This document shows positions 7,210 through 13,633 of a stretch of 13,633 nucleotides of DNA, piece after piece. Within the stretch, counting starts at the first letter, position 1. The number at the start of each line of letters is the position of its first letter. The position numbers and the translations under genes were made by a program. The stretch is from Scatosoma sp964504025 (lineage in GTDB: Bacteria > Bacillota > Clostridia > Christensenellales > Borkfalkiaceae): the NCBI GenBank assembly GCA_964504025.1, contig CAZDCO010000034.1:1-13633 (forward strand). The letters run 5' to 3'. The notes under the pieces are model-generated. The model did no database searches and was not told the DNA's origin. It saw nothing but the letters and a program-made list of their open reading frames with translations.

Positions 7210-8486
7210 ACTTCGTCCTTACAGCGAACGGTCGCGCTATTGGCGTGGGCGTGCAAGCCCTCTTTTTCGGCAAAATAGGCGATCTTATCCGCTGCCGCGC
7301 ACAGCGCGTCTTTTGGATAATAGGTAAACTGCGTCTTCTTGATAAAATCGTCCACAGACAGCGGCGAGGAAAAGCGCGCCGTGCCGTTCGTCGGCAGGGT
7401 ATGGTTCGGACCTGCGAAATAGTCCCCCACCGCTTCGGGGCAATATCTGCCTAAAAATACCGAACCTGCGTTTTTGACTTCCTCTAAATAGTCGAACGGA
7501 TTTTCCACGCACAGTTCCAAATGTTCGGGTGCGATTTCGTTGGCGATCTCCACCGCTGCGTGCAAGTCGTCCGCGACGATAATTTTTCCGTTATCGTCGA
7601 TGGAACGACGGGCGATCTCCCGACGGGGCAACATTGCAAGTTGTTCTTCTACGGCGTTCGCCACCGCTACGGCAAACCTTTCGTCGTCGGTAACGAGCAC
7701 CGCGCTTGCCATTTTATCGTGTTCCGCTTGCGACAACAAGTCCGCCGCGATCTCTTTCGGATCGTTCGCGCCGTCCGCTACGATCAAAATTTCGCTCGGT
7801 CCTGCAATCATATCGATCGACACTCGCCCGAAAACCTGTTTTTTCGCCTCGGCGACGTACGCGTTTCCCGGTCCGACAATCTTGTCCACCTTGGGAACGC
7901 TCTCCGTGCCGTACGCCAACGCCGCAATCGCCTGTGCGCCGCCGATTTTGAATATCCGATCGACGCCTGCAATCTTCGCCGCCGTCAATACGTCGGGATT
8001 GACTCTGCCGTCCTTGGCTGGCGGCGTTACCATAACGAGCTGTTTACAACCTGCAATCTTTGCAGGAATGGCGTCCATAAGTACGGTAGACGGATACGCC
8101 GCCGTACCGCCGGGTACGTACAAACCGACTTTCTCCACGGCAGTGATTTTTTGTCCGACGATCACGCCGTTTTCCTTCCGCAAAGAAAAGCCTTCCCGTT
8201 TTTGTCGGCTATGGAACGCGCGAATATTATCCGCCGCCTCTTCCAAAACCTCTACGAACCGACGATCCGCACGTTCGTACGCGCCGTCGATTTCCGCTCG
8301 CGTAACCTCTATCTCTTGCAAGTCTACGCCGTCGAATTTTTTGGCGTACACGCGCAAAGCGGCGTCCTTATTTTTCACCACTTCGGCGATAATCTCCGAC
8401 ACGACGTCCCCGACGCTCGTTACCGCGGCAACGCGTGCAAAAATTTCTTCGCGCGGCACTTCGCCGCAACGCAATATCTTGATCAT
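7206..8486 (-). CDS. hisD: Histidinol dehydrogenase
   Basis: A 426-residue zinc enzyme oxidising L-histidinol twice with NAD+ to L-histidine, the last step of the pathway. Likely zinc ligands by comparison with E. coli are Gln253 and His256 (LSQAEHDKM), Asp355 (AVGDYFAGPNH) and His414 (LHAHANS). The catalytic Glu321-His322 pair is in IAPEHLEL. YVPGGTAAYPSTVLM (123-137) and GPGNAYVAEAKK (205-216) form the NAD/substrate region. The length is normal. The start at 8486 is 1 base after the hisG stop, with a GAGAGGAA site inside hisG. Confidence 0.97.
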   Translation of the reverse strand: MIKILRCGEVPREEIFARVAAVTSVGDVVSEIIAEVVKNKDAALRVYAKKFDGVDLQEIEVTRAEIDGAYERADRRFVEVLEEAADNIRAFHSRQKREGFSLRKENGVIVGQKITAVEKVGLYVPGGTAAYPSTVLMDAIPAKIAGCKQLVMVTPPAKDGRVNPDVLTAAKIAGVDRIFKIGGAQAIAALAYGTESVPKVDKIVGPGNAYVAEAKKQVFGRVSIDMIAGPSEILIVADGANDPKEIAADLLSQAEHDKMASAVLVTDDERFAVAVANAVEEQLAMLPRREIARRSIDDNGKIIVADDLHAAVEIANEIAPEHLELCVENPFDYLEEVKNAGSVFLGRYCPEAVGDYFAGPNHTLPTNGTARFSSPLSVDDFIKKTQFTYYPKDALCAAADKIAYFAEKEGLHAHANSATVRCKDEV

Positions 8487-8487
8487 A

Positions 8488-9120
8488 TCATTCCTCTCCG
8501 CTCTCCACGCAAGCGCGCGTACGATTCGTCAAACGCTCGATCTCCGCCGTCTTGAATTTACAACTCGCCTTATTCGCAATCAATCTCGCACTGATCGGAA
8601 ATACCGTCGCCTTGATCTCTAAATCGTTCTCTTTCAACGTCGTACCCGTTTCCACGATGTCGACAATGACGTCGGACAATCCCAAAAGGGGTGCAAGCTC
8701 GATCGAACCGTTCAACTTGATAATATCGATGTCTCTACCCCGTTCGGCGTAGTAGGTCTTGGCAACGTTGGCGAATTTCGTCGCCACGCGCAACGTCGTT
8801 TCCCGATCGTCGACGAACTCCCGTTTCGCCGCCACCGCCATTTGACAACGCCCAATCCCCAAATCGATCAATTCGTACACGTTCGGTGCGTATTCCTCTA
8901 AAATATCCTTACCGCAAACGCCGACGTCCGCCGCGCCACGCTCGACGTAAATCGACACGTCCGACGGTTTCACCCAAAAATAGCGCACGCCATTTTCCAC
9001 GCTTTCAAAGACGAGTTTGCGGTTCTTTTCCTTGATGGACGGGCATGCGTAGCCTGCGCGCTCGAACAGCTCGTACACCCGTTCGCCCAACCTGCCTTTC
9101 GGCAACGCTACGTTAATCAT
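8488..9120 (-). CDS. hisG: ATP phosphoribosyltransferase, short catalytic subunit
   Basis: A 210-residue short-form HisG catalysing the committed step, ATP plus PRPP to phosphoribosyl-ATP. It has the periplasmic-binding-protein-like fold with an N-terminal ALPKGRLGE (5-13) and the PRPP-binding loop DVIVDIVETGTTLKEN (150-165). It lacks the C-terminal regulatory domain of the long form, so it needs HisZ for activity and histidine feedback; hisZ is directly upstream, as expected. The start overlaps the hisZ stop by 4 bases (ATGA) and has a strong AAGGAGGG site, which suggests balanced, coupled synthesis of the two subunits. Confidence 0.97.
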   Translation of the reverse strand: MINVALPKGRLGERVYELFERAGYACPSIKEKNRKLVFESVENGVRYFWVKPSDVSIYVERGAADVGVCGKDILEEYAPNVYELIDLGIGRCQMAVAAKREFVDDRETTLRVATKFANVAKTYYAERGRDIDIIKLNGSIELAPLLGLSDVIVDIVETGTTLKENDLEIKATVFPISARLIANKASCKFKTAEIERLTNRTRACVESGEE

Positions 9121-10208
9121 ACTCGCCCTCCTTTTTTACCGCGCATATCCAACACTACGTCCCCGACGACTTCCCGTCGAACGCAGCAACGTCTACCCTG
9201 CTCGCGCCAACGTTGTGCCTCGTCGATCAAAGCCGCCGTATCCGTTTCGTCGTCGTATACGATCGTTACGCCGTCGTTCGCCGTACGCTCGTCGGCGTAC
9301 AACCGTTCCAAAGCGTCGGTATATACGGCAAAGCCGATCGCGCGAGCGCGTTTGCCTAGCCTCTTCATCAGTCGATCGTATTGGCCGCCCGACAATACGC
9401 TTTCGCATACACCCTCGACGAAGCCTTTGAACACGATTCCGTTATAATAGCTCGTATCGTTGACGATAGAAAAATCTAACCGCATACAGGAATAGTATTC
9501 GCTACGGCGCAAGAGTGCCGCCATACCGCGCAATTCGTCGTACGCCCGTTTCGTTTTTTCCCCGTCGCATACGTCGGCAACGGCGGCAAGTACGCCGTCC
9601 ACGTCGCCGTACGCCTGCGCGATCGTCAACAGTTTGTCTTTATACCTCTCCTCCACGCCGTACCGTTTACATACCGCGATCAGCTCGTGCGCGTTCCGTC
9701 CCGACAAGCAACGAAGCAGCGCAGCGTTACACGCCTCCCCTTTGCCGATTTCTTCAAACAACGCGGAAAGGACACCCAAATGGGAAACGTCCAACACGAA
9801 CGACGAAGATATTTGCGCCAAGCTTGCCGCGGCAAGTGTAACCGCCTCGTAAATCTCGTACGCGGAAACGTCGCCGATACATTCTAACCCGACCTGTTTA
9901 ATTTCCTTAAATTGTTTGCTATCCCCTGAAATGCGGTACACGTTTTCGTCGTAATACACCTTTTGCAAGCCGTCGTCCGCCGTGTTCTTGATAATCGACA
10001 GCGTTACATCCGGTTTGAGCGCCAACAATTTTCCGTCGGTATCCATAAAGGTGATGACGCCCTCGCCCACCAAAAAATCTTTATTCGCAACGTACAAATC
10101 GTACGGCTCGAATTTACTCATTCGATAGGGAGAATAGCCGTAGGAACGGTACAACGCGCGCAGGGCGAGAGATATTCTTTCTTCCTTTTTGAGTACGCTT
10201 TCCAACAT
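9117..10208 (-). CDS. hisZ: ATP phosphoribosyltransferase regulatory subunit (histidyl-tRNA synthetase paralogue)
   Basis: A 363-residue class II synthetase-like protein that forms a hetero-octamer with short HisG and carries feedback control by histidine. The class II core covers about 1-305: the motif 2-like region is about 83-112 (KVYYDENVYR to EIKQVGLECIG) and the motif 3-like region is SGGQYDRLMKRLG to AIGFAVYTDAL (273-300). NDTSYYNGIVFKGFV (250-264) also resembles HisRS. Only a short C-terminal remnant (about 306-363) replaces the anticodon-binding domain, which argues for HisZ and against a real HisRS. It starts 18 bases after serA, with GGGAG about 9 bases upstream. Confidence 0.94.
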   Translation of the reverse strand: MLESVLKKEERISLALRALYRSYGYSPYRMSKFEPYDLYVANKDFLVGEGVITFMDTDGKLLALKPDVTLSIIKNTADDGLQKVYYDENVYRISGDSKQFKEIKQVGLECIGDVSAYEIYEAVTLAAASLAQISSSFVLDVSHLGVLSALFEEIGKGEACNAALLRCLSGRNAHELIAVCKRYGVEERYKDKLLTIAQAYGDVDGVLAAVADVCDGEKTKRAYDELRGMAALLRRSEYYSCMRLDFSIVNDTSYYNGIVFKGFVEGVCESVLSGGQYDRLMKRLGKRARAIGFAVYTDALERLYADERTANDGVTIVYDDETDTAALIDEAQRWREQGRRCCVRREVVGDVVLDMRGKKGGRV

Positions 10209-10226
10209 ATCCTTTTTCTCCCGTCG

Positions 10227-11387
10227 TCAAGCGTTATACACGCGTACGCCGAACACGCCCTCGATCGATTGCAGGGCGGCAATGACGCCCTCGCCGACGA
10301 CTTCGTCCGTTTCGACGATCGTATACGCCGCTTCGCCCTTTGAACCGTTCGCCAAGTTTTCGATATTGATATTTTGCGACGAGAACGCCGACGTAATTTG
10401 CGAAAGCATCGTCGGTACGTTTTTATTCATAATGCAAACGCGCGGTCTGCCCGAACGAGGCAACGCGACGGTGGGGAAATTGACGCTGTTGCGAATGTTG
10501 CCGCAGGACAAGAACTCGTCCAACTCCTGTGCGGCCATCACCGCGCAATGGTCCTCCGATTCGACGGTGGAAGCACCGAGGTGCGGTATCGCGACGATCC
10601 CTTTCACACCCACCGTTTCCGACGTGGGGAAGTCGGTAACGTACGACGCCACCTTTCCGCTGTCCAGCCCCCTCTTCAACGCAGCAGCGTCTACCAAATC
10701 GGCACGGGCAAGGTTGAGAATACGCACGCCGTCCTTCATTTGCGCAAGCGATTCGTCGTTGATCATTCCCTTCGTTTGCGGCGTTGCAGGTACGTGCAAC
10801 GTAATATAATCGCAACGTTTGAAAATTTCCGCGTAGTCCGCCGCCTGTCGCACGGAGGGAGCTAAATTCCACGCCGCTTTCGCCGTAATGTACGGATCGT
10901 ATCCCCAAACACTCATACCGAGGGAGATCGCCGCGTTTGCAACCATACCGCCGATCGCGCCCAAGCCGATAACGCCCAACGTCTTTCCTGCAAGTTCGTG
11001 TCCAACGAACGCCGATTTGCCCTTTTCCACCGCTTTGGCGACGTCCGCCTCGCCCGTCAGCGTTTCCGTCCATTTCACGCCGCCGACGATGTCGCGCGAA
11101 GCCAAAATCAACGCCGCAACCGCCAACTCTTTCACGGCGTTTGCGTTTGCACCCGGTGTATTGAACACCACCACGCCCTCTTTCGTGCAACGCTCTACGG
11201 GAATATTGTTTACGCCTGCGCCGCAACGGGCGATCGCGCGCAAGTTCGGCGAAAAGGGAATATCGTGTAACGCCGCCGAACGCACCATAATCGCGTCCTC
11301 GTTTTCGACGTTCTCGCCAAGCTCGTATCTACCGAGCAACATATCCGTTCCGACCTTTGCGATTTTATTATATAATTTGATTTTCAT
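10227..11387 (-). CDS. serA: D-3-phosphoglycerate dehydrogenase
   Basis: A 386-residue enzyme oxidising 3-phosphoglycerate to 3-phosphohydroxypyruvate, the first step of serine synthesis. The Rossmann motif is VIGLGAIGG (139-147). The catalytic residues typical of 2-hydroxyacid dehydrogenases are Arg228 (LNLARADLVD), Glu257 (DFPTSE) and His269 (IPHLGAST). A C-terminal ACT domain (about 316-386) could give serine feedback; the intervening allosteric domain of long SerA proteins is absent, which is the usual short type. The start at 11387 is chosen because AAAGGAG (11394-11400) lies 6 bases upstream and MKIKLYN is a normal N-terminus; a longer frame from 11417 would overlap serC and contain the ribosome binding site. 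It starts 1 base after the serC stop. Confidence 0.95.
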   Translation of the reverse strand: MKIKLYNKIAKVGTDMLLGRYELGENVENEDAIMVRSAALHDIPFSPNLRAIARCGAGVNNIPVERCTKEGVVVFNTPGANANAVKELAVAALILASRDIVGGVKWTETLTGEADVAKAVEKGKSAFVGHELAGKTLGVIGLGAIGGMVANAAISLGMSVWGYDPYITAKAAWNLAPSVRQAADYAEIFKRCDYITLHVPATPQTKGMINDESLAQMKDGVRILNLARADLVDAAALKRGLDSGKVASYVTDFPTSETVGVKGIVAIPHLGASTVESEDHCAVMAAQELDEFLSCGNIRNSVNFPTVALPRSGRPRVCIMNKNVPTMLSQITSAFSSQNINIENLANGSKGEAAYTIVETDEVVGEGVIAALQSIEGVFGVRVYNA

Positions 11388-11388
11388 C

Positions 11389-12480
11389 TTACACTCCTTT
11401 GGGGTTCTCCGCCGCAAATTTCTTCATGAACGCGACCAACGCTTCTACACCCGATTTAGGCATAGCGTTATAGATCGAAGCGCGCATTCCGCCCACCGAA
11501 CGGTGCCCTTTCAAGTTATGCAGCCCTGCCGCCTGCGCTTCCGCAGCGAATTTCTTATCCAACTCCGCATTCCCCGTAACGAACGTTACGTTCATCATCG
11601 AACGGCAATCTTTGCGTACGGGCGCGATATAATAGTCCTGTCCGTCCAAATAGTCGTACAAAAGCTTCGCCTTGGCTTGATTGCGCTTTTGCATTTCTTC
11701 TAAACCGCCCAAGCTTACGATCCATTCGTAAACGAGTTTTGCTATATAGATACAATAGCACGGCGGCGTATTATACATAGAACCGTTATCCGCCATCAAG
11801 CGGTAATTCAACATCGAGGGCGTTTCCGCACGCGCGTAGCCGAGCAAGTCTTCGCGAATCACGACGACCGTCAAGCCTGCAGGTGCCATATTCTTTTGCG
11901 CGCCCGCGTAGATCACGCCGAATTTCGACACGTCGAACGGTTCACTCAAAATACACGAGGACATATCCGCCACCAACGGGATATCCCCCGTATCGGGAAT
12001 ATACGGAAATTTCGTGCCGTAGATCGTGTTGTTAAAGCAAATATGCACGTAGTCGGCGTCCTGACGGAAGGCGGAACGCTCCACCGTGGGAACGTAGCTG
12101 AAATTGTCCGCTTTCGAGGACGCTACGGCGACGATATCCCCGTATTTTTGCGCTTCCTGATAGGCTTTCGTGGAAAATTGCCCCGACAGAATATAATCCG
12201 CCTTGCCGCTCTTACGCAACAAGTTCAACGGTACGGCGGCGAATTGCGTAGACGCACCGCCCTGCAAAAACAAAACTTTATAGTTATCGGGAATTTGCAT
12301 CACTTGACGAAGCAAGCTCTCCGCGTCGGCGATAATCTTTTCGTAGACGGGAGATCGATGGCTCATTTCCATAACGGACATACCGCTGTCTTGATAGCAA
12401 AGCATTTCGCTTGCCGCGCGCCGTAATACCTCTTCGGGCAACATAGAAGGTCCTGCTGAAAAATTATACACCCTTTCCAT
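11389..12480 (-). CDS. serC: Phosphoserine aminotransferase
   Basis: A 363-residue, fold-type I, PLP-dependent enzyme converting 3-phosphohydroxypyruvate and glutamate to phosphoserine, acting directly after SerA. It has the family N-terminus RVYNFSAGPSMLP, the PLP phosphate loop LQGGASTQF (72-80), Asp172 in VADMSS, and Schiff-base Lys196 in YAGAQKNMAPAG. HRSVGGMRASIYNAMP near the C-terminus is the conserved substrate-binding end. The start at 12480 is preferred over an in-frame ATG at 12504, because the AAAGGAG (12491-12497) would lie inside the longer version and homologues begin at M-x-R-V-Y-N-F. It is the first gene of the serine-histidine cluster. No serB phosphatase is in the window. 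Confidence 0.96.
   Translation of the reverse strand: MERVYNFSAGPSMLPEEVLRRAASEMLCYQDSGMSVMEMSHRSPVYEKIIADAESLLRQVMQIPDNYKVLFLQGGASTQFAAVPLNLLRKSGKADYILSGQFSTKAYQEAQKYGDIVAVASSKADNFSYVPTVERSAFRQDADYVHICFNNTIYGTKFPYIPDTGDIPLVADMSSCILSEPFDVSKFGVIYAGAQKNMAPAGLTVVVIREDLLGYARAETPSMLNYRLMADNGSMYNTPPCYCIYIAKLVYEWIVSLGGLEEMQKRNQAKAKLLYDYLDGQDYYIAPVRKDCRSMMNVTFVTGNAELDKKFAAEAQAAGLHNLKGHRSVGGMRASIYNAMPKSGVEALVAFMKKFAAENPKGV
11394..11400 (-). promoter_or_regulatory. Ribosome binding site deciding the serA start
   Basis: AAAGGAG on the minus strand, within the last codons of serC and 6 bases before the serA ATG at 11387. It rules against the longer in-frame start at 11417. Confidence 0.85.
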
Positions 12481-12490
12481 CGTTCTTTCA

Positions 12491-12497
12491 CTCCTTT
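12491..12497 (-). promoter_or_regulatory. Ribosome binding site deciding the serC start
   Basis: AAAGGAG on the minus strand, 10 bases before the ATG at 12480. It favours that start over the in-frame ATG at 12504. Confidence 0.8.
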
Positions 12498-12526
12498 CAA
12501 ACAATAAAATCGAATATAAGGCATAG

Positions 12527-12549
12527 TTTAATCAAAAATATTGATTGAA
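12527..12549 (-). promoter_or_regulatory. AT-rich near-palindrome at the serC-his operon start site
   Basis: The inner arms AATCAA (12530-12535) and TTGATT (12541-12546) are perfect around 5 bases. After one mismatch, two more pairs extend it to 9+9. It overlaps the predicted transcription start near 12546, where an operator could sit. The regulator is unknown, and such AT-rich symmetry can arise by chance. Confidence 0.4.
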
Positions 12550-12552
12550 CAT

Positions 12553-12582
12553 ATTTTACCACAACCGTTTATAAAAAAGCAA
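12553..12582 (-). promoter_or_regulatory. Candidate promoter of the serC-serA-his operon
   Basis: The -10 is TAAAAT (12553-12558), with TG at the extended -10 position. An 18-base spacer separates it from a -35 of TTGCTT (12577-12582). The predicted start near 12546 gives a leader of about 65 bases, too short for a T-box or a classical attenuator. Confidence 0.6.
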
Positions 12583-12655
12583 GGATTTTCAAGGCTTTTC
12601 TTTATTATTTTATAAATTATTTCGCGCGCGGTACACTCTTTTTCCGGTTTTGCAT

Positions 12656-12697
12656 AAAAAAAGGCGGCGGTTGCCTATTTGACAAACGCCGTCCTTT
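12656..12697 (-). terminator. Intrinsic terminator of hom
   Basis: It begins about 15 bases after the hom stop. On the minus strand AAGG-A-CGGCG pairs with CGCCG-CCTT (one bulged A). After one mismatch the stem extends by TTGTC/GGCAA (one G-T wobble) around a 5-base loop, and 7 T follow (12656-12662). It should insulate hom from the serC promoter. Confidence 0.85.
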
Positions 12698-12711
12698 GAA
12701 AATACGGTTTT

Positions 12712-13633
12712 TTATTGTTCTACGCGAATGACCGCTTCGACCGTGCCCAAGCACGATTCGTTGATTTTTGCTACCGCTTTTTTCACGCTGTTTTCGCTCG
12801 TTTTATGGGTAACGACGATCAACGTTACGTCCTCGCTTTCCGCGTCGTCCTTGGGAAGCTGAGAAACTTTGACGATAGAAATGCCTTGCTTTGCGAACGT
12901 GCCGCAAATTTTCGCCAACACGCCGGCTTTATCGCTGACGGACAGGCGCAAGTAGTACGCGCTCGTGAAATCGGCGACGAACTTCGTGTTCGGATCTGCC
13001 GTGGCGGTATTTTTGAACGTGGAATATTTCACGTCGGTATGCGTAGCCGCGTACAACACGTCGCTGACGACTGCGCTTGCGGTAGGCAACGCGCCTGCGC
13101 CGCGGCCGTAAAGCATAACGTCACCGACGGCGTCCCCCGTCAGATAGACGGCGTTAAACGAATCGTTTACGCTCGCAAGCGGATGATCGTGCGGAATAAA
13201 GGTAGGATGCACGCGCACCTCGACCATATCGTCCTTTTTCTTACCGATGGCAAGCAATTTTAAGGTATAGCCGAGTTCCCTGCCGCACTCGATATCCCGT
13301 ACGCTGACTTCCGAAATGCCCTCGCGGAAAATTTTCGTATAGGGAATTTTGGTATGGAACGCCATGGACGAAAGGATAGACAGCTTATACATAGAATCGT
13401 AGCCGTCTACGTCCGCCGAGGGATTGGCTTCGGCGTAACCGAGCTTTTGCGCCTCTTTCAAAACGTCTGCGTAATTCGCGCCCTCGTACGACATTTTCGT
13501 CAAGATATAATTCGTCGTGCCGTTGACGATACCCATCATGCTTTGGATATGATTGCCTTGCACGCCGTCCAAAAGCGTGCGGATAATGGGCACGCCGCCG
13601 ACGCAACTCGCTTCGTAATACAGGCCGCAGCGG
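12712..13633 (-). CDS. hom: Homoserine dehydrogenase (partial, N-terminus off window)
   Basis: The C-terminal 307 residues are visible. The enzyme reduces aspartate semialdehyde to homoserine for threonine and methionine synthesis; the N-terminal NAD(P)-binding domain lies beyond the right edge. The catalytic domain begins with EASCVGGVPIIRTLLDG and MMGIVNGTTNYIL. In AEANPSADVDGYDSMYKLSIL, the glutamate, the aspartate of GYD and the lysine match yeast Glu208, Asp219 and Lys223, while Asn replaces the aspartate at yeast position 210. A C-terminal ACT domain (about the last 80 residues, LRLSVSDKAGVLAKI onward) suggests feedback control by threonine. The frame stays open to the edge, so the GTG at 13593 is internal and not a start. 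No lysC-type kinase domain is seen. Confidence 0.95.
   Translation of the reverse strand, partial: RCGLYYEASCVGGVPIIRTLLDGVQGNHIQSMMGIVNGTTNYILTKMSYEGANYADVLKEAQKLGYAEANPSADVDGYDSMYKLSILSSMAFHTKIPYTKIFREGISEVSVRDIECGRELGYTLKLLAIGKKKDDMVEVRVHPTFIPHDHPLASVNDSFNAVYLTGDAVGDVMLYGRGAGALPTASAVVSDVLYAATHTDVKYSTFKNTATADPNTKFVADFTSAYYLRLSVSDKAGVLAKICGTFAKQGISIVKVSQLPKDDAESEDVTLIVVTHKTSENSVKKAVAKINESCLGTVEAVIRVEQ

Noticed and set aside
7521..8622. Two long plus-strand open frames (about 344 and 360 codons) opposite hisD and hisG
   Set aside because: They are antisense shadows of strongly conserved hisD/hisG, give low-complexity or cysteine- and arginine-rich translations, have no ribosome binding sites and match no family I recognise.
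12400..12524. Small minus-strand ORF from an ATG at 12524 overlapping serC out of frame, considered as a leader peptide
   Set aside because: No Shine-Dalgarno sequence precedes it, its codons have no His or Ser run, and no alternative hairpins follow it.
12712..13593. Homoserine dehydrogenase starting at the GTG at 13593
   Set aside because: The frame continues upstream with the conserved EASCVGG motif to the window edge, so the GTG is an internal valine.

Overview
The window looks like chromosomal sequence from a spore-forming, Clostridia-like Bacillota of intermediate GC content. The signs are an intact sporulation sigma-K gene with a pro-sequence, the HisZ plus short HisG pair, a NifU-like/GGGtGRT gene pair of the kind I associate with Clostridia, strong GGAGG-type ribosome binding sites and sigma-A-like promoters. 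I cannot name a genus. Every protein gene is on the minus strand; the only plus-strand gene is a tRNA.

Reading along the minus strand (right to left): positions 13633-12712 hold the C-terminal two thirds of homoserine dehydrogenase (hom), ending at a good intrinsic terminator. After a 231-base gap with a promoter and an AT-rich near-palindrome comes an 11-gene tight cluster from 12480 to 2796: serC, serA, hisZ, hisG, hisD, hisC, hisB, hisH, hisA, hisF, hisIE. Gaps are 1-18 bases and four junctions are 4-base ATGA overlaps, so this is very probably one operon. It joins the first two serine-biosynthesis steps to nearly the whole histidine pathway. The only histidine step without a gene here is histidinol-phosphate phosphatase. 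The operon ends at a hairpin flanked by an A tract and a T tract, which it shares with a convergent tRNA-Thr(GGT) gene at 2683-2758.

Left of the tRNA, and divergent from it, lies sigK (2522-1815), with a sigma-E-like promoter just upstream. Then a separate, near-consensus housekeeping promoter with a perfect 9-bp inverted repeat at its predicted start site drives a NifU-like Fe-S scaffold gene (1636-926). A cysteine-rich gene of the GGGtGRT family (910 to the window edge, C-terminus cut off) follows 15 bases later. The GGGtGRT family has no function I know of, and this pair is the least understood part of the window.

No insertion sequence, phage, CRISPR array or obvious transferred block was seen. 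No gene-free stretch exceeds 300 bases.
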